From Balaenoptera acutorostrata (taxonomy: Eukaryota > Chordata > Mammalia > Artiodactyla > Balaenopteridae), in the NCBI RefSeq assembly GCF_949987535.1, contig NC_080067.1, positions 57,408,405 to 57,472,404 of the forward strand: a stretch of DNA of 64,000 bases. The letters run 5' to 3'. Made by a program: the position numbers and the translations under genes. The notes under the pieces were generated by a model. That model had not been told where the DNA came from. It did no database searches and worked only from the letters and a program-made list of their open reading frames with translations. Below, piece after piece: positions 12,290-23,869 of this stretch (position 1 is its first letter; each line of letters starts with the position of its first letter).

Positions 12290-12756
12290 CCGATTGATGA
12301 GTTTTGATAATTGTATAAACTTGTGCAACTACAACCTCAGGAAAGATAGAGGTAATTACACCCCAGGAACTTCCCTCAGGCCCCTTCCTAGCCAGTTTAC
12401 CACCTTCAAGAGGTAATCAAGAAGTAGTCTTCTAATACTGTGCATTAGTTATGCCTATTTTTAGCTTTCCTATAAATAAAGTCAAATAGTCTATACTCTT
12501 TTGTGTCTGAATTCTTTCGCTAAGTAAAGTATTTTTGAGATTTACCTCTATTGTTAAAATTACCAGTACTTTGTTCATATTTATTTCTGAGGAGTACTCT
12601 ATATTGTGAATCTATCACAATTTGTTTATTCATTTAACTCTTGATGGATATTTGGGTTGTTTCTAGTTTTAGCTATTATCATTGAAGCTGCTATCAATAT
12701 TCTTCACATAAACAGACTAAGTTATATAAGTCTTAGTATAAACATATATATATATA

Positions 12757-13048
12757 TTTTTTAATTTATTTATTTATTCATTTATGGCTGTGTTGGGTCT
12801 TCGTTTCTGTGCGAGGGCTTTCTCCAGTTGCGGCAAGTGGGGGCTACTCTTCATCGCGGTGCGCAGGCCCCTCACCGTCAGGGCCTCTCTTGTTGCGGAG
12901 CACAGGCTCCAGACGCGCAGGCTCAGCAGCTGCGGCTCACGGGCCCAAGCCGCTCCGCGGCATGTGGGATCCTCCCAGACCAGGGCCCGAACCCGCGTCC
13001 CCTGCATTGGCAGGCAGACTCTCAACCACTGCGCCACCAGGGAAGCCC
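12757..13048 (-). mobile_element. CHR-type tRNA-derived SINE
   Basis: On the minus strand the element starts GGGCTTCCCTGGTGGCGCAG (tRNA A-box region), carries a B-box-like GGGTTCGGGCC and ends in a TAAA-rich tail. It is inserted into the ORF2 end of the antisense host L1, which reads on directly on both sides. Open frames through it are by-products of its GC content. Confidence 0.95.
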
Positions 13049-13520
13049 TATATGTTTTTTTATCTTGGGTAAATATTTAATGGTAGAGTTGCTGGATCAT
13101 AGGGTAGATTTATGTTTAACTTCATGAGAAACTTCCAAACAGTTCTCAAAAGTAGTTGTACCATTTTACACTCACACCATTAAAAAATGGGAGATCCAGT
13201 CGCTCCACAAATTTGCCAACATTTATATTATATTTTTTTAGTCTTAGCTATCCTACTGGGTGTAAAATGATGTTTCATTATGATTTTAACTTGTGTTTTC
13301 TTGAAGATTAATGATGTAAACACCTTTTCATGTGCCTATTGACCATTTTGTGTCTTTATGAATTGAAAGTTAAAGTCCTTCGACCATTTTTAATAGATTT
13401 TCTTTTTTATTATTGACTTGTTACTTTTTATAATTTCTGTATATTGGTTCTTTTTCTGAAATGTGTTTTGCAAGTATACTTTCCTCATCTGTAGATTGAC
13501 TATTTTTTTTAACAGTACCC

Positions 13521-13624
13521 TTTTTTTCCCCCAGCTTTATTGAGGTAATTGACAAATACATTTGTAAGATATTTCAGTATACAGCAGAATGATTTGATAT
13601 GCATATATATTATGACAGGATTCT
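13521..13624 (-). mobile_element. short 5'-truncated L1 3' end
   Basis: A T tract followed by CAGCTTTATTGAGGTAATTG and GTATACAGCAGAATGATTTG is an antisense L1 3' end. Host L1 sequence resumes at about 13625. CAGTA at 13513-13517 and 13625-13629 may be the remnant TSD. Confidence 0.6.
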
Positions 13625-13730
13625 CAGTAGTCTATTTTGATGTTCAAAATTTTTACTTTTAATAAATTAAAATGTATCAATTTTTTTTATAGCTTATCAA
13701 ATTTATGTTTTGTTTAAAAATCTTTGCCTA

Positions 13731-16700
13731 GAGAGTGATGTCAGAAAGCTGGCAGAATATGAAATCCCCAACTGATATCCCCCCAGAAAACTAATATTTT
13801 GGCAGTCATTCACAGACACAAGTGTCTTATGGGAGCTTTAGGATCCAAGTAGGAGGTTGCAAAACTCTGGTGGAGCCCAAGAACAAAAAGAGCCATTTTG
13901 AGAAGGCAGGTCTGTGCCCATCTGGAAACAGTGCTGTTCCCTATGGACTCAGCTACAGCACTGTTTGACCTGGGTCCTGCCACCAGCACCATCTGCCAAA
14001 GGACAAGGGAGGAGCCACATCTGCTCATGCCTTGGGTGCTGGGTCTGCTAACCTTGTTCCTGGCTGTGGACCCTGACGTGGCCCATGATCCAGCTCCAGT
14101 CCCACTCAGCATAGGCCAGATACCAAAGTCAGATAAGGACACTACAAGAAAAAAAAAAAAAAAGAAAAGACAAAAAACCAAAAAAAAAACCTACAGGCCA
14201 ATATCTCTGATGAATATAGATGCAAAAATCCTCAACGAAATATTAGAAAAACCAAATTCACAGTACATTACAAGGATCATACCATGATCAAGTGGAATTT
14301 ATCACTGAGAAGCAAGGATGTTTTAACATATGCAAATTAGTAAATGTGATGCACAAAACATTAACAGAATAAAGTACAAAAATCACATGATCATCTCAAA
14401 AGATGCAGAAAAAAAGAATTTAACAAAATTTAACATCCATTTGTGATAAGAACTCTAAACAAATTAGGTATACAAGGAAAGTTCTTCAACATAATAAAGA
14501 CCATATATGATAAATCCACTGCTAACTTCATACTCAATGGTGAAAGGCTAAAAATTTCCCTCCTAAGATTAGGAACAACACACAGTGTCACTCTCACTAC
14601 TTCTATTCAACATAATTCTGGAAGTCCTGGCCAGAGGAATTAGGCAAGAAAAAGAAATAAAAGGCATCAAAATTGGAAAGGAAGAAGTTAAACTGTCATC
14701 ATTTGGAGATGAAATGATTTTATGTGTAGAAAATGCTAAAAATCTCACCAAGAAACTTTTAAAACTAATAAATTCAGTAATGTTGGAGGATACAAAATCA
14801 ATATACAAAAGTTAGTGGCATTTCTACACATTAACAACAAACTATCCAAAAAAGAAAGTAGGAAAATAGTTCCACGTATAATCACATCAAAAAGAATAAA
14901 ACACTCAGAAGTAAATTTAACCAAGGAGGTGAAAGATATCTACACTGAAACTTATAAGACACTGATGAGAGCAACCGATGAAGACACAAATATATGGAAA
15001 GATATCCTGTGTCCATGGATTGGGAGAACTGATATTGTTAAAATATCCATAATACCCAAAGTGATCTATGGATTCATTGTAATCCCTATCAAAATTCTAA
15101 ATTTCACAGAAGTAGAAAAGCAATCCTAAAATTTATGTAAACCCACACAAGACCTTGAATAGCTAAAGCAATCTTAAGCAAGAAGAACAGAGCTGGAGGC
15201 ATCATACTTCCTGATTTCAAATTATATTACAAAGTTATAATAGTCAAAACAGTATGCTAATGGCATAAAAACAGGCACATAGACTAATGGAACAGACTAG
15301 AGAGTCCAGAAGTAAACACATGCATATACAGTCAACTAATCTTTGACAAGGGCACCAAGAGTACACAATAGGGAAAGGATAGTGTCTTCTGTAATGGTGT
15401 TTGGAAGACTAGATATCCACATGCTAAAAAATGAAATTGGATCCTTATCTTTCATCATATACAAAAGTAATTTGAAATAAATGAAAGATTTAGATATAAA
15501 AACTGAAACTTAAAACTCCTAGAAGAAAGCATAGGGAAAAATCTCCTTGACATTGGTCATGGCAATGACTTTTTTTGGATACAACACCAAATGCACAAGC
15601 AACAGAAACAAAGGGGAAAAGTGGGACTACATCAAGCTAAATGAAAGGGCAACCAATGGAATAGGGGAAAATATTTGCAAACCATATATCTGATAAAGGG
15701 TTAATATCCAAAGTGTATAAGAAACTCATGTAACTCAATAGCAAGAATAAACTCTATTTGAAAAATGGGCAAAGGACTTGAATATACATTTTTCCAAAGA
15801 AGACATACAAATAGCTAATAGGTATATGAAAAGGTGCTCAACATCCCTAATGATCAGGGAAATGCAAATCAAATCTCAATATGATGTTACCTCACACCTG
15901 TTAGGATATCCATTATCAAAAGGACAAGAGAAAAGAAATGTTGGTGAGGACATTGAGAAAAGGGAAACCTTGTACACTGTTGGTGGGAATGCAAATTGAA
16001 AACAGTATAGAAAATAGTGTTATGGCAAATACAGTATGGAAAACAGTATAGAAGATCCTCAAAAAAATCTAAAGTTAGAACTACCTTATGATCCAGCAAT
16101 CCTACTTCTGAGTATATATCTAAAGGAAACAAAAATCACTATTTCAAAGAGATAGCTGTACTCTCATGTTAATTGCAGCATTATTCACAATAGCCAAGGT
16201 ATGGAAAAAACCTAAGTGTTCATCTACGGAAGAATAAATAAAGAAAATGTGGTATACATATACAATGGGATATTTTTCAGCCATATAAAAGAAAGAAATC
16301 TTGCCATCTGTAATCACATGGATTGAACTTGGGAGGTATTATGTTAAGTAAAATAAGTATTATGTTAAGTAAAATAAGTTTCTTTTACAGTATTTATGTA
16401 AGAAATACAAATACTGTATTATCTCATATAATACTGTATTATTTCATATATATGTGGAATCTAAGAATCAAACTCATAGAAGCAAGGAGTAGAATGGTAG
16501 TTGCCAGGGGTTGGGGAGCAGCATGGGGGAATTGGAGAGATATTGGTCAAAGGGTACAAACTTTCAGTTATAAAATGAATAAGTTCTGGGGATCAAATGT
16601 ACAGCATGGTGACTATAGTTAATAATACTGTATTGTATATTTGGAATACTCTAAAAGGCTAGATCCAAAGTATTCTTACGACACACAAAAAAGAAAGGGT

Positions 16701-16850
16701 AATTATGTGAGGTGATGGATGCTTAATTAGCTTCATTGTGGTAATCATTTCACAATGTATATGTATGTCAAATCATCACATTGTACACCTTAAACTTATA
16801 CCGTTATTATTTCACAATTATACCTCAACAAATATAGAGAAAAGAGAATA
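13731..16850 (+). mobile_element. internally deleted sense L1 (5' UTR joined to ORF2)
   Basis: 13735-14115 resembles an L1 5' UTR (GTGATGTCAGAAAGCTGGCA, CTGTGCCCATCTGGAAACAG). At about 14115-14130 it passes directly into ORF2 reverse transcriptase (GTCAGATAAGGACACTACAA, then CTACAGGCCAATATCTCTGA). ORF1, the endonuclease and the early RT are missing. The rest of ORF2 (many stops) and an L1MA/MB-like 3' UTR run to about 16850. The sense unit, together with 16851-17540, is flanked by TSDs at 13717-13730 and 17541-17554 (12 of 14 equal). Confidence 0.8.
16337..16450. repeat. two adjacent tandem duplications in an L1 3' UTR
   Basis: A 21-bp unit TATTATGTTAAGTAAAATAAG is repeated at 16337-16357 and 16358-16378. 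A 20-bp unit ATACTGTATTATYTCATATA is repeated at 16411-16430 and 16431-16450. The parent L1 has one copy of each, so both are local slippage products. Confidence 0.85.
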
Positions 16851-17540
16851 TAAGAATGCTTGTGTTTATGAGCACAAACCATAAGCATTACTGCAAACAG
16901 CTGGTACTTCCATGTGACAAGTTGGAGGTTTTATGCATTTCCACAAAAATATTGAATCAAGTCACACATTTCTCTACAAAATATGAGTGAAGAAACATAA
17001 AATTATATTATGTGCATGTAGCAAGAACTTTGACAACAAAATGGGTAATACATAATATCTTTTCAAAGAATATTTAAGATTACTTCTTGCACAAGAAAAC
17101 TTAAAATGTTCTGAAGTCTTACAGGTCTTAAATAGAAGAAACGGAGTGAGATTTTTTCTAAATTTAAAAGCGATCCTAAAAATTTGTGTTACTGTTATTG
17201 CAAATTTGTGAAGCTGAAAAAGAATATTTTCTAAAAGGTTAATAAGTGAAATTTTTTCATCAACTATATTAGAGGAAAGACTAAATTATTTTGAGGTTTC
17301 TCTGTAGAAAACATTGCAAAATTGTCATTTGAGAAGGCAATCAAAGTGTTTGCAGCTAGAAAACATTTGGGGAAAAGTATTATAGAGATATGCCAAACAG
17401 ATAATTAATGATGGGTCTATTTAAGGTTGTTCTCTTGGATTTTGTGATGCTTATAGTATTTGTTGGCATTTTAAAGTTTATAATTTATTTTGATTTTGAT
17501 TTTGATTCAAAATAAATACACTCATTCATACTTGAAAAAA
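16851..17540 (+). mobile_element. possible L1 3'-transduced segment
   Basis: About 690 bp of non-L1, non-repeat-looking sequence lies between the end of the L1 3' UTR and the right TSD. The L1's own polyadenylation region is degraded (CCTCAACAAATATAG instead of an AATAAA). The segment itself ends with CAAAATAAATACAC at about 17505-17520 and a short A run (TTGAAAAAAG) just before the TSD. This is the arrangement expected when a transcript reads through to a downstream poly(A) signal. A separate later insertion, or an unusual subfamily 3' UTR, are the alternatives. Confidence 0.5.
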
Positions 17541-20125
17541 GAAATCTTTACCTACACCAAGTTCTTGAGGATATAGTCCTACAGTTTCTATTAAAATCTT
17601 TATGGTTCTAGCTTTTACATTAGGTCTGTGATTATACCCTAAATAATTTTTGCATGTAGAATGAAATAGGGGTGAAGTCATTTTGTTTTTCATAGAAATC
17701 TCCAACTGTTCAAACACCATTTGTTAAAACAAAGCAAAACTCTCTTTTTATAACTGAAGGAACTTTATACCTTGGCAAAATTCAATTTACTATATATGTG
17801 TGTGAATTTTGCACATATTTTCTGGACTCTCTATTTAGTTAATCTTTAGTCTATCTTTACAACAATTTCATACTGTCATGATTACTCTAGCTCTATAAAA
17901 TGTTTTAATATCAAGATTTGTAAATTTTCTGAAATTTTAATTCTTTACATGATCATTCGGGTTTCTGTATGAATTTCAGAGGTTTCTTGTCAATTTATAC
18001 AAAAATTCCTGCTGGAATTTTGATTGGGATTGCATTGAATCTATAGATCAATTGGGAGATAATTGTTGTCTTAATAACACAGAGTCTTCCAATACTTGAA
18101 AATGACACCTCTCTTGATTTATTTAGGTTTTCTTGAATTACTTTCAAAAGTGTATTTTAGTTTTTGGAAATAGGTCTTGCACAGTTTTTATAGATTTATG
18201 CTTAGGCATATAACATTATTTATGATATTATAAATTGCATTTAAAATGTATTTCTCAAGAATTTATAGTTTATAAAAATAAAATTTACTTCTGCATATTG
18301 ACTTTATATCTGGCAACATAGGTAAGTTTGCTTATTAACTTGACTTGTGTTTTATTTAGGAGGGAATTCAATCAGGTTTTCTAAATATAGACCCCTTTGT
18401 TTTCTGTGAATAACAATATTTTTACTGCTAATTTTAATAATTATGCCACTTATTTTTTTTTTTACTTATTGCAATGCCTAGGACTTACAATTCAATGTTC
18501 AATAGAAATAATATGAAAGAGCATCCTTCTTTTGTTCCTAATTTAGGAGAAAAAAATTAAATATGATTAAATATGATGTTAGCTAGAAGATTTTAGAGAT
18601 GTCCTTTATCAGATTGAGACAATTTCCTTTTATCTCTAGTTTACTGAGTGTTTTTTCTCATGAATGTACATTGTATTTTGTCAAATGCTTCTTGAGCATT
18701 TATTTAAACAATCATGTTATTTCTATTATGCTTTTAATGGGATGAATTACACTAATTAAATTTTAATGATTAAACCAACCTTTCATTCTGGGATACAACC
18801 TTCTTTGTTACACAGTATTATTTTTCTTCTATACATAATGGATCTTTTTCCTGTAGGAATCTTTAAGATTTTTCTCTTTACTACTGGTTTTCAAAAATTA
18901 TGATGTGCCCTGGTATACTTTTCTTCATGTTTCTTGTGGCTGGGATTTAAGATTTTTGGATTTGTGGGTTATCTATTTTCATCAAATATGGAAAAATTCC
19001 AGCCCTTATTTCTTCAAATATTTTGTTTTGTCTTCTACTTTGGTGACTTCAATTATTCATGTAGTAAGCCACCTTAAGTTTCCCCACAGCTCACTGATGC
19101 TCTGTTCATTTTATTTTCAGTCTTTTTTTCCCCTGTGTTTTATTTTTTATAGTTTCTATTGTTATTTCTTCAAGTTCATCAATCCTTTCACCTTTCACCA
19201 TATCTGTACCTAACATGCTCAGTCTTTTCTACCTTGTCCAATATATAGATATATGGAATATGGTTACTATAATGATTCTATTTTAACATCCTTTTCTAAG
19301 AATTTTATCATCAGTATCCTTTCATGGTCTGTTTCTATTGTTTGACCACTCTTTACACACTGCGGACTGTATTTTCCTGCTTGGCAGACATTGTGGATTT
19401 TACCTTTTAGAGTGCCTGATACTGTTGTATTTCTATAAATATTCTTGAGTTTTGTTTTGTTTTTCCCTGGGAAACAGTTAAATTATTAGGATATGGTTTG
19501 ATCCTTGCTTTTAAGTTTTGTTAGATGGGACCAGAAGAGCCTTTGTTTAGAGTTCATTTTGTCCCACTACTGAACAAATACCATTTTGAGTACTTTACCT
19601 AGTATCCCATGAATTCTGAGGCTTTTTACTGTGTGATGGGAACATAAACTACCTCTGATCTTTGTTAACACTAAAGGTTGTTCTGCCTGTTTCTTTCTGT
19701 TGGTTTTCACCCCAAGCCTTAGACAATTTTCTCACAACACACATGCTGATCAATACTAAGCTAAAGACTCCACAGGAACCCTCTGTAGATACCTAGAACA
19801 AACTCTCTCTGTGCAGCTGTCTTCTCTAGCTGCCTTGGCCTTCCTTGTTTCCCACTTCCATCCCCTCAACAGAGAAAGATCTCCACTTCCTGCACTGCAA
19901 GCTGGAAACTCTCTTGGCAGTAAACTGGGAAATTTCAGATTTCAGCTTGTTTTTTCTCTCTCAGGGATCACTGTCCTATACCACCTGATATCCAATAATT
20001 GATATTGCATTTTTAATGTATTTGTATAATTCATTAGTTTTTTCAAGAGGGAGTTAAATATGATTTCTTTTACTTCATCTTGGCCAGAAGTATAATTTCT
20101 CCTGCTTCTTTTTGATCTCCTGCTT
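17541..20125 (-). mobile_element. ancient L1 (host of nest 2), ORF2 RT, ORF1 and 5' UTR
   Basis: It resumes with ATCTTTACCTACACCAAGTT, directly continuing the host L1 cut at 13730. Antisense RT landmarks (TTTTGATTGGGATTGCATTG at about 18017) are followed near 18790-18840 by ORF1 sequence and then, from about 19350, the 5' UTR (GGAAACAGTTAAATTATTAGG region). It ends close to the canonical L1M 5' terminus (ACTTCATCTTGGCCAGAAGT). The endonuclease part of ORF2 appears to be missing. Confidence 0.8.
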
Positions 20126-20689
20126 GTGCTTTCCACTGGCTGAACTCAAGCCAAAGTCAGTGGGCAAACGAGCCTGTTAATATAGACAGTCAAGGTTGGT
20201 CTTATGCAATTAGAGCAGGGCGGAGAAGGTCAGAGAGAGGATCAGAAGGGCAAATAGAGGATATCCAGCATAAGTTACTAATGTGATTTTCATTTTAGCC
20301 ACTTAAGAAAAGTTATTCTCAGAAATAAACTGAACTAAAATTTTTGGCCTCATTTTCTTCTCTAAGCATCCAAAGACTGTAACATATGATAAACTCAATC
20401 ATTCTACAACTTCATAGTTCTGAAAATACATAAGTGTCTCAATTTACACATTTTATTCCAATACGTAATTTTGAATATATAGTCATTTTGGCTATTTGTT
20501 CATGCATATTATTTAAAACAGAGGGGAAGTTTTATAAATTTAAAAGTTAAAAAGCCAGTCTCTTTTTATTTAGTGGTTTCTCAGGATATACACTCAAATT
20601 TAGTATATGTATTCAATATACCCAAATAACAATAATGGATATAACTTAATAAGGGATGCCTTTGTACAAAGTAAATAGTATACTATTTA
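20126..20689. other. unclassified; 20126-20280 probably ancient repeat
   Basis: 20130-20280 (AGAGCAGGGCGGAGAAGGTC, AGGATATCCAGCA) resembles a dispersed mammalian repeat seen at many loci, but I cannot name it. Nothing recognised in the rest. Confidence 0.35.
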
Positions 20690-20880
20690 CAGGTAATTTT
20701 CTTTTTAATTCTCATAATACCATCATAAGGTAATTATTATTTTCATACCAATTTCTAGATGAGAAAACTGAAATTAAACTGATTAAGAATATTCACAAGA
20801 ATCATATAAGTAAGTAGTGGTGATTAGATTCAAGCTCTGGGCTTTCTGACTCGAAACCTATTCTCTTGTTGCCTCTTTCT
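20690..20880 (-). mobile_element. MIR SINE, antisense
   Basis: AGGTAATTATTATTTTCATA, then GATGAGAAAACTGAAATTAA, then GATTCAAGCTCTGGGCTTTC follow the reverse complement of MIR. Confidence 0.8.
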
Positions 20881-21534
20881 GCTTTGATAAGAGAACAAGA
20901 AACAAGTAACAAGTTCAAAGACTGTCTTCGTTGTTAGAATCCAGGGGAAGAATGAAGAGAAAATTATTCACATTTTCAATTCCAATATGAAGGTTAACCC
21001 AAGTGTCCCTTTAGGCAAGTTGCCCAGACTCTACTGTTTCTTCTCCATAACTGCTTCTTTCACTCATTTGGCATCTTTCTCATATTGAACGGTGAGTCTG
21101 CTTTCAACATTTTTCTGTTAGTGAAAGACAGAAGGAAAAAGAGAGTATTGAGCTTCAAGCCTTTTATTTATTACAGTTATTGAAATATTTTCAGAAATAA
21201 AGGCTGCAAAACTGTACTCCAAAAAGGGTTGCTTGGCATTTCAAAATAGTACCATTTATGTAAAGATAAGAGCGTGCTATTTACAAATCTTCCTTAAGAC
21301 AAATGCATATGATGTTTCAAGGATTCTTTTCATCTTAAAACTGCAATGCTTATATCTGTTTTCTATCTACTGCTGCATTCAAAGTAACAAAAATAAAAAG
21401 CATGAATCCAGCTCTGACTGCGCATGCATTGTTATGCACAAATGGATAGAAGCCAGCTCCTTCCACATTAGATTATATGGCCTTACCAACCTACTTACAG
21501 GTGCACAATATTTTCTATCTGCTGGAAAGAATCT
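20881..21534. other. unclassified non-coding DNA
   Basis: No recognised repeat or exon. The 132-aa frame that starts at 21233 gains length only by running through the GT repeat. Confidence 0.4.
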
Positions 21535-21580
<46 letters not shown>

Positions 21581-21589
21581 TGTGTGTGT
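21535..21589. repeat. (GT)n microsatellite
   Basis: About 27 GT units with one TTTG interruption near 21577. Likely polymorphic. Open frames encoding Cys-Val or Thr-His runs are artefacts of the repeat. Confidence 0.97.
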
Positions 21590-22105
21590 AAATCTGAAAA
21601 GAGAAATAACTGGGTAGATGATGAATTGTAGAAAAAAGAGAAAACAGCCTTTTTTGGGATCTTTGTTCACAGGGCAAGGAGAAGGAGAGAGGCCTTTCAT
21701 TGTCTTTAAAGTCCCTAAGAGTTATCATCATCTGCAACTGACACCAAAATAAATGTCTCAAACAAGTCATAGAACCTGATGCCAGCAAATTGGCACATAG
21801 ATGTCATATATTAAAAACCTCTCTCATGGGAGATGTTCTAGAGGTGAGACCATTTTGGGGATATATTGATCATATTGTACCAAAATAGAGGTTTGGTGGA
21901 ATACTCAGAAATCCCTTACAACTCTCTTATTTTATGATCTTTAGAGTTATATGGATTAATAAATAATTCCATCTAAATACATTACTATGCGTTTGTGATG
22001 CTGATAGAAATTTCTGTCACTAAGGCAACAGTGTAAGTACATAGCATATTTCTGGCCTTTCCATTGCAATTCATAAAATAAACAATATTTTAGAATTGTG
22101 ATATT
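21590..22105. other. unclassified non-coding DNA
   Basis: Nothing recognised. Confidence 0.4.
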
Positions 22106-22107
22106 TA

Positions 22108-22260
22108 AAAATTATTACATTCAACAATTCATCTTACAGATGAGAAAACACAGACTCAGAGAAGTGAATTAGCTTATTAAAGGTCCCAGAGCTATCTAGT
22201 CATAGACAGTGTGCAAGAAAGGATTATGAAGTTTACTACTTCTTAGACATCACATTAGCT
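22108..22260 (-). mobile_element. MIR SINE fragment, antisense
   Basis: Starts at ACAGATGAGAAAACACAGAC and AGAGAAGTGAATTAGCTTAT, the MIR core in reverse; ends in diverged sequence. Confidence 0.65.
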
Positions 22261-23679
22261 ATTAATATTGTATGCATTTCACTGCTCCATCAATATAACG
22301 AATAAACTAATATCTTCTTCCCAGAAGTCATATGAACGTTGCTTCATATTTGTAATTTTGAAATGATCATATGAAAGGTACTCTGTATATTTCTATTTTA
22401 TGCTTATATATATATCAAGAAAGAGATTAAATGGATAATTTTCAAAAGCAGAGCATGGGTTTACAGGAAACTTTAAGTTTATCTGGACATTTAATAGGTT
22501 GTTCTACTACTAATAAAGTATGAAGAATATACATGCATAATTTAGCAGCATTAGTAGCTGGTTATCTCTAAACACTTGGCATCAATAGGTGGTTTCAAAC
22601 CTTCTTAGCTGTAGACTTGGTTGCCAGAAACAAGGCTTCCTGATAATTCATGATGATCCTGCAACTGACAGTCAGCTGAGAGGCCCTCTGTTGCTTGGAG
22701 TTCTGTATATTACCCCAAAGACCTCAACTCAACTCCATGGCCAACATAAATCCAGGGATATCCCAAGCTTTCTTCAGATTTGCAGAGAGTTCATAGTTTC
22801 ATGATCTCCTCTATTACCCAACCTTCTGCTTCCACATGCTAATTTCTCACAAAATGCAACTCCCTTGCCAATTTCCACCTGCAACTAAAACAATTATCTA
22901 CAACACCCACTTCTTACAAATCATTCATGAAATTGATATGATATAGTAGTTTCCTGAAGTGCTGAAGACTTGAGTAATGGGGAAGGCTGAAGTGGTCTCT
23001 GCCTATCAGGCAGTAAACACTTTTAAGATTGAAATTAGACATCTCTTTTCTGTAGTCCTGTGGTCTCAGGATTCCCTCCCTGAAGGCTCCTGGCTCTTTG
23101 GCTCCTGGCTCCCTCCCCGTGTGGCACTTTTGTTCTTCCCAGGTTCCTTTTTACACTGTCCCCATTTCCTCCTCATTCTCCTTTTCCCTTATCTCTCTGA
23201 AGGGGAGAAATAATCCTTCCTTGTCCCAAAAAAGACATTCCATCCTTTGATCTGAAGTCTTTGGAACACCCTTGAGATCTTCTACACCAGGCAGTTAAGT
23301 ATTTTTTTTTTCTCTAACCTACACAAAGGCAGTTTTCTCCCTAGCAATTCTGGAGTATGTTTTAAGATAATCATTTGCCTGTCACTTTTCCAGTTCCAAA
23401 GTAAGTATAGGGAGGCTACAAGGGGGCTAGTAATCTAGAATCACCTGATGCAAGACCCCCAAACTACCAGGAGGCTCTCCTGGAGCAAATCATGAGCCTC
23501 CAGATCTAGGAGAGAAGAGATAAAGTAGGGTTTGCAAATGTTCATTTGCCTCTTTGAATGTTATTCAAAATATAATTTTATCAAGGCTACTGTGCTTAGT
23601 AATTTGAACTTACCTGACCGTAATAATGAAAAGTGTTACTCTTATAAGAAAAGTGTATATTTTTTATAGTTGCTAAGTT
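22261..23679. other. unclassified non-coding DNA
   Basis: Mixed composition. Frames at 22589-22804 and 22977-23213 lack domains or clear splice sites. Possible unrecognised old repeats. Confidence 0.4.
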
Positions 23680-23860
23680 ATTTTATATACGTCATTTCGC
23701 TTGCGCTTCACAAAAACCTTCTAGGACAAATAGTTGAGGAAATGTCATTAGTTAAGTTTTATAGATACCAAGAGAGTAAGTGATTTTTATACATAAATGG
23801 GATTTCAACTTTAGTCCTTTCACATTTACCTACTAAAATTTAGCTACTTTTCTGTATCTA
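23680..23860 (-). mobile_element. MIR-like fragment, antisense
   Basis: TTATATACGTCATTTCGCTT, CTTCTAGGACAAATAGTTGAGG and AAATGGGATTTCAACTTTAG loosely follow antisense MIR; heavily diverged. Confidence 0.5.
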
Positions 23861-23869
23861 GGGCCACTG

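Larger units (their letters stand above)
12290..13730 (-). mobile_element. ancient L1 (host of nest 2), 3' part
   Basis: Antisense order of L1 3' UTR and ORF2 end: TACTCTTTTGTGTCTGAATTC, ATGGATATTTGGGTTGTTTC, GGGTAAATATTTAATGG, then GTTGTACCATTTTACACTCA. It is interrupted by a CHR SINE and a short L1 3' end, and is cut at 13730 by a sense L1. The matching continuation starts at 17541. Confidence 0.85.

Noticed and set aside
12774..13127. Several 87-99 codon open frames on both strands
   Set aside because: They all lie in the GC-rich CHR SINE; the same frames recur in the SINEs at 24.8 kb and 36.1 kb. Not genes.
21233..21788. Frames with Cys-Val or Thr-His runs
   Set aside because: Translation of the GT microsatellite.
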